Under the pieces are notes generated by a model, which had not been told where the DNA came from, did not search any database, and saw nothing but the letters and a program-made list of their open reading frames with translations. Of a stretch of 30,667 bases of DNA, positions 1 to 5,031 are shown piece after piece. The position numbers were made by a program, and so were the translations under genes. Every line of letters starts with the position of its first letter. Position 1 is the first letter of the stretch. The DNA is from Candidatus Avimonoglobus intestinipullorum (lineage in GTDB: Bacteria; Bacillota; Clostridia; UBA1381), in assembly GCA_018714645.1 (NCBI GenBank), contig DVND01000009.1:1-30667 (forward strand). Direction: 5' to 3'.

Positions 1-8
1 ACCTCCTC
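1..8 (-). promoter_or_regulatory. Strong Shine-Dalgarno site of a gene starting just left of the window
   Basis: On the minus strand the last eight bases of the window read GAGGAGGT, a near-perfect ribosome binding site. The start codon it serves must lie a few bases outside the window. The -10 element at 44-49 points the same way, so a leftward gene begins immediately beyond the edge. Its identity cannot be seen. Confidence 0.6.
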
Positions 9-43
9 AATATTTTAGTAATGCGGTCGCCAAACCTTTTACT

Positions 44-52
44 ATTATACCA
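44..52 (-). promoter_or_regulatory. Extended -10 promoter of the off-window leftward gene
   Basis: The minus strand reads TGGTATAAT, that is a TGn extension followed by a perfect -10 hexamer. No good -35 is seen 16-18 bases upstream, which fits an extended -10 promoter. Transcription would start about position 37 and give a leader of about 35 bases before the ribosome binding site at the window edge. Confidence 0.55.
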
Positions 53-92
53 CTGGAGGTTTTATTTACATATACTAAAGTTTTTATCTTCC

Positions 93-111
93 CCCAGTAG
101 AACTGGGGGTT
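93..111 (-). repeat. GC-rich hairpin, possible left-end palindrome of an IS200/IS605-like element
   Basis: An 8-bp perfect stem CCCCCAGT/ACTGGGGG encloses a 3-base loop. Just outside it is a second small palindrome, GCC-TTTA-GGC on the minus strand (about 122-131). The pair lies between the thiD terminator and the promoter of a gene reading away. Subterminal hairpins close to a leftward transposase promoter are typical of IS200/IS605 ends, but the transposase is not in the window, so this identity is inference. A plain terminator is an alternative, though the T-tract after the hairpin is poor on both strands. Confidence 0.4.
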
Positions 112-137
112 TATTCCCACGCCTAAAGGCACCAAAT

Positions 138-169
138 AAAAAAAGCGGATTAAAAATCCGCTTTTTTTA
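138..169 (-). terminator. Intrinsic terminator of the thi operon
   Basis: The stem GCGGAT/ATCCGC, extended by A/T pairs on both sides, has a 5-base loop and is followed on the minus strand by a run of seven T. It overlaps the thiD stop codon. Because both flanks are A/T runs it could also stop transcription from the other direction. Confidence 0.85.
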
Positions 170-946
170 TTTCATCCGATAGCAATGGTTCAGCGGGCCG
201 TTTCCGACGCCCAAATCCAGCCCGTCCGCCAGCGCGCCGTACACGAACTCCTTCGCTTGCCGGACGCTTTCAGCCACCGGCTTGCCCTCCGCCAGCCCGC
301 AGGCAATGGCGGACGACAGCGTGCAGCCCGTCCCATGGGTATTATCGGTTTTGACGCGTTCCGCCCGGAACCAGGTGCAGGAACCATTCTCATACAGCAA
401 ATCATCTGCGGAATCCGTCAAGTGCCCGCCTTTAATCAGCACCGCGCCCTGCCCGCAGGAGATCCGCTCCGCCGCCTGCTGCATGTCTTCCGCCGTTTCT
501 ATGTTACAGCCTGCCAGCACCTCCGCCTCCGGGATGTTCGGCGTGACCACCGTTCCCAGGGGCAGCAGCTCCCGTATCAGCGTTTCCACTGCATCATTTT
601 TCAACAGCGCACCGCCGCTGGTCGCCACCATCACCGGATCAATAACAATATTCTGCGCCTGGTATTTTACCAGCGCCGCCGCAATCACGCGGATCAGCGC
701 AGCATCCGATACCATCCCGATTTTTACCGCGTCCGGCCGGATATCCGTGAAGACACAGTCCAATTGCTGCTCCAGGAATGCAGGCGTCACATCCATAATC
801 CCGTATACCCCGGTGGTGTTCTGCGCCGTCAGCGCCGTGACGGCGCTCATGGCATACATCCTATGTGCCGTGATCGTCTTAATATCCGCCTGGATGCCCG
901 CGCCGCCGCTGCAATCCGAGCCTGCAATCGTCAATACTGTTTTCAT
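167..946 (-). CDS. thiD: Hydroxymethylpyrimidine/phosphomethylpyrimidine kinase ThiD
   Basis: ThiD phosphorylates hydroxymethylpyrimidine (HMP) and then HMP-phosphate to HMP-pyrophosphate, the pyrimidine half used by ThiE. The 259-residue protein has the usual length. The ribokinase-fold N terminus AGSDCSGGAGIQAD (residues 8-21), the IDPVMVATSG segment (102-111) and the anion-hole GTGC (205-208) are all present. The start chosen is ATG because family members begin MKTVLTIAGSD; a GTG lies one codon upstream at 949 and could be used, since the AAAGGA site is 6 bases from the GTG and 9 from the ATG. It is the last gene of thiW-thiM-thiE-thiD and directly follows thiE, so translation is probably coupled. 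The ThiC product HMP-phosphate made next door is its substrate. Confidence 0.95.
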   Translation of the reverse strand: MKTVLTIAGSDCSGGAGIQADIKTITAHRMYAMSAVTALTAQNTTGVYGIMDVTPAFLEQQLDCVFTDIRPDAVKIGMVSDAALIRVIAAALVKYQAQNIVIDPVMVATSGGALLKNDAVETLIRELLPLGTVVTPNIPEAEVLAGCNIETAEDMQQAAERISCGQGAVLIKGGHLTDSADDLLYENGSCTWFRAERVKTDNTHGTGCTLSSAIACGLAEGKPVAESVRQAKEFVYGALADGLDLGVGNGPLNHCYRMK

Positions 947-951
947 CACGC

Positions 952-1587
952 TTATTCCTTTCCGATATACTGTTCTACCCGCTGCTTCAACTGCCGCGCC
1001 GCCTCTTTCGGGTTCTCCGCTTTCATAATGGCGGATACCACCGCGACGCCCGCCACAGGCCGCCCTTTGATGATGTCCAGATTATCCGGATTCAGCCCCC
1101 CGATGGCAATCATAGGGATCGGAACCGCATCCGCAATTTTATTGAGCATCTCCGGCGGCGTCAATACCGTAACGACCTTTGTTGTTGTGGGATACATCGC
1201 CCCCACACCGAGATAATCCGCCCCGGCGGCATAAGCGATGCGCGCCTGCTCTACGGTTTTTGCAGTCGCCCCAACGATTTTATCCGGCCCCAGCAATTTG
1301 CGCGCATATTCCACAGGGATATCGCTCTGCCCTACGTGTACGCCCGCAGCGTCCGCCGCCAGCGCAATGTCGATGCGGTCGTCGATAATCAGCGGGATAT
1401 CATACGCATCGGTAATTTTTTTCACCTTCTGCGCCAATTCCAGATATGCCCGTCCGCCCCGCTGCTTTTCGCGCAGCTGCACCAGCGTCACACCGCCGGC
1501 GCACGCCTGTTCCACCGTCTTTAAAAAGGATTCCTCTGTGTGATAACTGCTGTCCGTCACAAGATACAGCGTCAAATCCAGCTTCAT
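952..1587 (-). CDS. thiE: Thiamine-phosphate synthase ThiE
   Basis: ThiE joins HMP-pyrophosphate to 4-methyl-5-hydroxyethylthiazole phosphate to give thiamine monophosphate. The 211-residue TIM-barrel protein carries the phosphate/pyrophosphate-binding QLREK (residues 37-41), the IDDRIDIALAADAAGVHVGQSD block and the AIGGLN loop near the C terminus, all standard for the family. The start is well placed, with AGGAG 7 bases upstream. The ATG overlaps the thiM stop by four bases (ATGA), which indicates translational coupling. It uses the thiazole phosphate made by ThiM and the pyrimidine made by ThiD, its two neighbours. Confidence 0.96.
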   Translation of the reverse strand: MKLDLTLYLVTDSSYHTEESFLKTVEQACAGGVTLVQLREKQRGGRAYLELAQKVKKITDAYDIPLIIDDRIDIALAADAAGVHVGQSDIPVEYARKLLGPDKIVGATAKTVEQARIAYAAGADYLGVGAMYPTTTKVVTVLTPPEMLNKIADAVPIPMIAIGGLNPDNLDIIKGRPVAGVAVVSAIMKAENPKEAARQLKQRVEQYIGKE

Positions 1588-2399
1588 TGTACCGCTCCTA
1601 TGTTCATTTTTTCCCGGAGGGCGTCCTCCGTCATGGTGTAAAGTCCGTCCAGCAGGTTCTGCCGGAACGTACCCGTCCCTTTGGGCGTTTGTGCCAATTC
1701 CCCCGCGATGCCAAGCACCGCTGCGCCAAACACCGCCGCTGCCAGCGCGTCTTTACCTGCCAAAAAGCTTGCAGTAATCACATTGAGCATACAGCCCGTC
1801 CCGGTCAGCTCTGATAGCATGGCGCATCCATTCTGCACCGCATAGGCCTTTTCAGCGGTACAAATCAAGTCAATCTTTCCCGTTACCAAAATAACCGCGC
1901 CTGTTTCCAATGCATAATTTTTTGCCAAATCCGCCCACGCCGCCAGATTCCTCGGCGTAACCTTATCGCCGTCGGCGGCGTCGATTCCCGGCGCATGTAC
2001 GGTTCTGCCCGCCAGCGCTTTTATTTCCGAGCTGTTGCCCTTGATAATCCAGGGCTTGCATTCCCTGATATAGTCCCGCGCCAATTCCATACGCAGCGGG
2101 CTGCATGTAACGCCCACCGCGTCGATGATGTGGGGGATATGCTGCGCCGCCGCAGTTTCCCCCGCCAACAAAATCGATTCCATCCGCGCATCTGTGATGT
2201 TCCCCAGATTGACCGCCAGCGCCTGCGCCGTTTTTGTGATGGCGCACACCTCCTTCGGGTGTTCCGCCATAATCGGCCGCGCGCCCAGCGCCAGCACTGC
2301 ATTGGCGCAGTCATTGATGGAGATTGGGTTGGTAATGCAGTGGATCAGCGGGCGGTTTTGTTTAATTTGCCGCTTTAACGCGGCCAACCGGTTTATCAT
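1584..2399 (-). CDS. thiM: Hydroxyethylthiazole kinase ThiM
   Basis: ThiM is a salvage enzyme that phosphorylates hydroxyethylthiazole for ThiE. The 271-residue protein has the family N terminus (PLIHCITNPISINDCAN, about 17-33), the GNSSEI segment (121-126) and the catalytic-loop TGTGC with Cys203. It overlaps the end of thiW by 38 bases, an unusually long overlap for this operon; its ribosome binding site (a GGGGG run 9 bases upstream of the ATG) lies inside thiW coding sequence. It matters for the pathway because no thiazole biosynthesis gene (thiG, thiH, thiS, thiF) is present here, so salvage through ThiM is the only thiazole route visible. Confidence 0.96.
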   Translation of the reverse strand: MINRLAALKRQIKQNRPLIHCITNPISINDCANAVLALGARPIMAEHPKEVCAITKTAQALAVNLGNITDARMESILLAGETAAAQHIPHIIDAVGVTCSPLRMELARDYIRECKPWIIKGNSSEIKALAGRTVHAPGIDAADGDKVTPRNLAAWADLAKNYALETGAVILVTGKIDLICTAEKAYAVQNGCAMLSELTGTGCMLNVITASFLAGKDALAAAVFGAAVLGIAGELAQTPKGTGTFRQNLLDGLYTMTEDALREKMNIGAVQ

Positions 2400-2916
2400 A
2401 GACTTTCGCCCCCAGGCTCATTTGAAATTTGGCAAGCATGCCCGTCTTGGACAGCGCTTTTAAAAACACATACGCCACCGCGCCGCCAATCAGCGTCCCC
2501 ATAATGAACGACGGCACATAGAACAGCCATGTCAGGCCGGTGCGCCCCATCAAAAACGCCATGACCGGATAGGACACAATCGCGCCGATGATCCCCGTCC
2601 CGATCACTTCGCCCAGAACGGCAAATATGAGCTTCCCCTTGGATGCGCGGTATAATATCCCCGACAGGCACGCGCCAAACACCGCGCCGGTCAGCGCCAG
2701 CGGCGGGATGCCCATAAACGCCATACGGATGATGCCAATCAGCGTGGCACACAGCAGCGAATACCACGGCCCCAGCAGCACCGCGCAGGTGATATTGATA
2801 AAATGCGCCATGGGGCACATCCCCTCCACCCGCAGGATGGGGGAAATGACGACGCCAAGCGCCACCAGCATCGCTAACACGACCATTTTGTACAAGGATG
2901 ATTTTTGTTTGAGCAT
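2362..2916 (-). CDS. thiW: ThiW-type thiamine-precursor transporter subunit (ECF S-component-like)
   Basis: This 184-residue protein is almost entirely membrane-spanning. It has about five hydrophobic segments, with polar loops and a basic C-terminal tail. The N-terminal stretch ending in VISPILRVEGMCPMAHFIN and the later PPLALTGAVFGACLSG match the ThiW family as I know it, which is found beside thiM and thiE in Firmicutes and is thought to import the thiazole precursor. As an S-component it would need the shared EcfA/A'/T module, which is not in this window. The start has GAGGT 7 bases upstream. The leader contains a TPP-like aptamer and a segment complementary to this ribosome binding site. 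Substrate assignment to thiazole is inferred from neighbours. Confidence 0.85.
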   Translation of the reverse strand: MLKQKSSLYKMVVLAMLVALGVVISPILRVEGMCPMAHFINITCAVLLGPWYSLLCATLIGIIRMAFMGIPPLALTGAVFGACLSGILYRASKGKLIFAVLGEVIGTGIIGAIVSYPVMAFLMGRTGLTWLFYVPSFIMGTLIGGAVAYVFLKALSKTGMLAKFQMSLGAKVYDKPVGRVKAAN

Positions 2917-2923
2917 AATTTTT

Positions 2924-2974
2924 ACCTCTTTCCATTTTTATTGTCTCAAGCGGGCAATCAATCTGAAAAGAGGC
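2924..2974 (-). promoter_or_regulatory. Possible Shine-Dalgarno sequestering helix of thiW
   Basis: On the minus strand the thiW ribosome binding site GGAAAGAGGT (2924-2933) can pair over ten positions, two of them G-U, with GCCTCTTTTC (2965-2974), leaving a 31-base loop. The upstream arm overlaps the 3' edge of the TPP-like aptamer. The same arm, CTGCC followed by TCTTTT, also looks like the end of a weak terminator. Control of translation or transcription from this site is inference from complementarity. Confidence 0.45.
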
Positions 2975-3061
2975 AGAGCGCCGGCAATCCAGATAGACTG
3001 CTACCTGTCATTGGCGGTCGGTGCTCCATTACACCCTCTCAACCCGAACACGGGCTCCCAT
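2970..3061 (-). ncRNA. Divergent TPP (THI-box) riboswitch-like aptamer upstream of thiW
   Basis: The 5' half is a clear THI-box: helix AGCCCG/CGGGTT, the TGAGA pyrimidine-recognition bulge, then a segment identical over about 20 bases to the thiC riboswitch (GAGGGTGTAATGGAGCACC and GACC). The 3' half is altered. The expected CTGGATAATGCCAGCG is CTGGATTGCCGGCG, so loop 5 has lost two bases, and the usual ACCTGAT is replaced by a longer helix AGGTAG/CTGCCT. The pyrophosphate-site GCG is kept. It lies between the thiC stop and thiW and probably controls thiW-thiM-thiE-thiD. It may be a variant TPP switch, a relaxed-specificity switch or a decaying copy. Confidence 0.7.
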
Positions 3062-3133
3062 CGCTTATATAACGCCCCCGGCGCCGCCCCAGGGCGCTCC
3101 CCCTTTGACGGCTTTTTTCTGCCGGATGCGGTT

Positions 3134-3150
3134 GTTTTCCTTTGGAAAAC
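3134..3150 (-). terminator. Short hairpin directly after thiC
   Basis: The minus strand has GTTTTCC-AAA-GGAAAAC immediately after the thiC stop codon, a 7-bp perfect stem with a 3-base loop. No T-tract follows, so it is a weak or absent terminator and may instead protect the 3' end of thiC mRNA. Read-through from thiC into the thiW leader is therefore possible. Confidence 0.35.
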
Positions 3151-4464
3151 TTATTTTTCTGTACAGAAGGTCACTTCTTTCCCTTCTAAAATCATATTCG
3201 TTGTCCGTACCGCACACATCTTCCCGCACATGGAGCAGGTATGCCGGTCGGCAGGCGGTGTGCTTTCAAAATACGCCCGGGCCTTCTCCGGGTCGATTGC
3301 GTATCGGAACATCTCCTCCCAATCCACCTTGTGCCGCGCCTCTGCCATTTTATTGTCAATGTCCCGGGCATGGGGGATCCCCTTTGCAATATCCGCCGCA
3401 TGCGCCGCAATCTTGCTGGCGATAATCCCTTCCTTGACGTCCTCCAAATCCGGCAGGCGCAGATGCTCCGCCGGTGTTACATAGCACAGGAAATCCGCCC
3501 CGTTTGCCGCGGCGATCGCGCCGCCGATGGCTGAGGTGATATGGTCGTAGCCCGGCGCAATATCCGTCACCAGCGGCCCCAACACGTAAAACGGCGCATT
3601 GTGGCATATCCGTTTTTCCATGGCCATGTTCGCCGCAATTTCATTCATGGCCATATGCCCCGGCCCTTCAATCATCACCTGTACGTCCTTTGCCCAGGCG
3701 CGCTCAGCCAGATGCCCTAACTCGATCAGCTCCGCAATTTGCCCGGCGTCCGAACTGTCGTCAATACAGCCGGGGCGCAGCGCATCCCCCAGGCTGATGG
3801 TCACATCATACTCCCGCAGGATCTCCAGAACCGCATCGTAGTGTTCAAAAAACGGGTTCTCGTTTCCCGTCATGGACATCCACGCAAACAGCAGTGACCC
3901 GCCTCTGGACACAATGTTCATCTTCCGCCCCTCCCGGCGGAACGCTTCCACGGACCGGCGGTTAATCCCAGCATGGATTGTCATAAAGTCCACGCCTTCC
4001 TCGGCATGCGCCCGGATTACCTTTAAAAAATCCTCCGCCGTAATCTCCAAAAGGTCTTTTTCCAGATAGCCGATGGCGTCATACATGGGGACTGTGCCGA
4101 TCATCGCCGGGGATTTTTGAATCAACTCCCGGCGAAAAGTATTCGTTTTGCCGTAATTGCTCAAATCCATGATGGCCTCCGCCCCAAACCGGAGCGCCAT
4201 ATCCACTTTCTGCATCTCCACGCCATAATCCTTGCAGTCCCCGGAGATGCCCAGGTTGACATTGATTTTTGTTTTCAACCCTGTGCCGATGCCCTCGGCA
4301 GACAGGGTTGTATGGTTTTTATTGGCCGGGATTGCCACCTGGCCGCAGGCCACCAATTCCATCAGCTTCTCCGGCGCCATGGATTCCTTTTTTGCAACAG
4401 TCTCCATCTCCGGCGTTAAAATCCCATTTTTTGCCGCTTCCATCTGTGTGCTGTACTTCCGCAT
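3151..4464 (-). CDS. thiC: Phosphomethylpyrimidine synthase ThiC
   Basis: ThiC is the non-canonical radical-SAM enzyme that rearranges aminoimidazole ribotide to HMP-phosphate. The protein is 437 residues, the short form usual in Clostridia. Signature blocks such as VNLGISGDCKDY, MDLSNYGKTN, FMTIHAGINRRS, SLGDALRPGCIDD and IEGPGHMAMNEIAANM are all present. The iron-sulfur motif near the C terminus is C410-x2-C413-x3-C417, one residue shorter than the Cx2Cx4C described for Caulobacter and E. coli enzymes. The start at MRKYSTQ is supported by GGAAGGGG 7 bases upstream; the open frame runs further up into the riboswitch but that part is not coding. It has its own promoter, TPP riboswitch and attenuator. 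Confidence 0.96.
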   Translation of the reverse strand: MRKYSTQMEAAKNGILTPEMETVAKKESMAPEKLMELVACGQVAIPANKNHTTLSAEGIGTGLKTKINVNLGISGDCKDYGVEMQKVDMALRFGAEAIMDLSNYGKTNTFRRELIQKSPAMIGTVPMYDAIGYLEKDLLEITAEDFLKVIRAHAEEGVDFMTIHAGINRRSVEAFRREGRKMNIVSRGGSLLFAWMSMTGNENPFFEHYDAVLEILREYDVTISLGDALRPGCIDDSSDAGQIAELIELGHLAERAWAKDVQVMIEGPGHMAMNEIAANMAMEKRICHNAPFYVLGPLVTDIAPGYDHITSAIGGAIAAANGADFLCYVTPAEHLRLPDLEDVKEGIIASKIAAHAADIAKGIPHARDIDNKMAEARHKVDWEEMFRYAIDPEKARAYFESTPPADRHTCSMCGKMCAVRTTNMILEGKEVTFCTEK

Positions 4465-4493
4465 TGTTTTACCCCTTCCAATTTTGTAGTCAT

Positions 4494-4524
4494 AAAAAAC
4501 GGGAAACACCCGCAGGCATTTCCC
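4494..4524 (-). terminator. Riboswitch-controlled terminator in the thiC leader
   Basis: On the minus strand GGGAAA pairs with TTTCCC around a 12-base loop, followed by G and six T. It sits between the TPP aptamer and the thiC ribosome binding site. The 3' strand of the aptamer contains GGGAA, which could pair with the TTCCC arm and disrupt the hairpin when no ligand is bound. This is the classical arrangement for transcription attenuation by TPP. Confidence 0.85.
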
Positions 4525-4543
4525 ATCAACACGCAATAAAAGA

Positions 4544-4631
4544 CAGTTCCCTACGTTGGCATTATCCAAATCAGGTTTTAGGGTCGGTGCTCCATTACAC
4601 CCTCTCAGCCTGAAAACAAGCTCCCCCTATG
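4544..4631 (-). ncRNA. TPP riboswitch (THI-box) of thiC
   Basis: All conserved parts are present on the minus strand: AGGGGGAGC, hairpin AGCTTG/CAGGCT, the CTGAGA pyrimidine-binding bulge, an extra hairpin GGTG/CACC, then GACCC, ACCTGAT, TTGGATAATGCCAA with its CG, and GTAGGGAAC. The pyrimidine and pyrophosphate arms are both canonical. It is followed by an intrinsic terminator, so TPP should switch thiC off by premature termination. Confidence 0.96.
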
Positions 4632-4642
4632 TATTTTTTTAC

Positions 4643-4671
4643 AGTATACCGCATTTTTTGCGGTTTGTCAA
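4643..4671 (-). promoter_or_regulatory. Consensus sigma-A promoter of thiC with a palindrome in its spacer
   Basis: The minus strand has TTGACA (4666-4671), a 17-base spacer and TATACT (4643-4648). The spacer is almost filled by an inverted repeat ACCGCA-N5-TGCGGT whose last base is the first of the -10. The -35 begins 10 bases after the stop of the preceding gene. The start point would be about ten bases before the riboswitch 5' helix. Confidence 0.9.
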
Positions 4672-4680
4672 GCAGGACTT

Positions 4681-4998
4681 TTACAAATCTGCATCCTCCT
4701 CCAGCGCTTCTATGAGAAAGCTCACCGGCCGGAACCCGTCGTTACAGGAGATCATGGCAGATTTTTTGTTTTTCATCCATCCGTCATAGAGGTTTTCCCC
4801 GCCGTGTGCCAGCGTCATCACAAATGCGGACATGCTCTCCCACGCGCTGTCGCACAGCCCGGCAGGTTTCTGCCACCCATTCGCAATAAACACCTGCCCT
4901 TCGTGCATATCACAGGCATGTTCCATAGGGTTTTCGTACCGTTCCATCAAATCCGTATAACAAGCAACCCGCATGACGGTAATCCTGCATTTTTTCAT
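4681..4998 (-). CDS. TIGR04076 family protein
   Basis: This is a 105-residue soluble protein of unknown function. The layout matches the TIGR04076 family as I remember it: an N-terminal MKKCRITVMRV strand, a central GQVFIANGWQKPAGLCDSAW segment, and the C-terminal AMISCNDGFRPVSFLIEAL. Family members are small clostridial proteins, often with several conserved cysteines; this one has Cys at residues 4, 13, 29, 49 and 85. The start has a strong GGAGG 8-9 bases upstream. It follows polC by 33 bases without a terminator, so it probably ends the long housekeeping transcript. No function is proposed. Confidence 0.75.
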   Translation of the reverse strand: MKKCRITVMRVACYTDLMERYENPMEHACDMHEGQVFIANGWQKPAGLCDSAWESMSAFVMTLAHGGENLYDGWMKNKKSAMISCNDGFRPVSFLIEALEEDADL

Positions 4999-5031
4999 AC
5001 CACATCCCTCCTTCTAACGCAATTTTACGGC

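Noticed and set aside
185..1216. Long open frames on the plus strand opposite thiD and thiE
   Set aside because: They are GC-codon shadows rich in Arg, Pro and His, with no ribosome binding site and no family likeness, and lie opposite well-identified genes.
4465..4569. N-terminal extension of thiC into its leader
   Set aside because: The extra 35 codons coincide with the terminator and the end of the riboswitch and have no ribosome binding site; MRKYST has a strong one.
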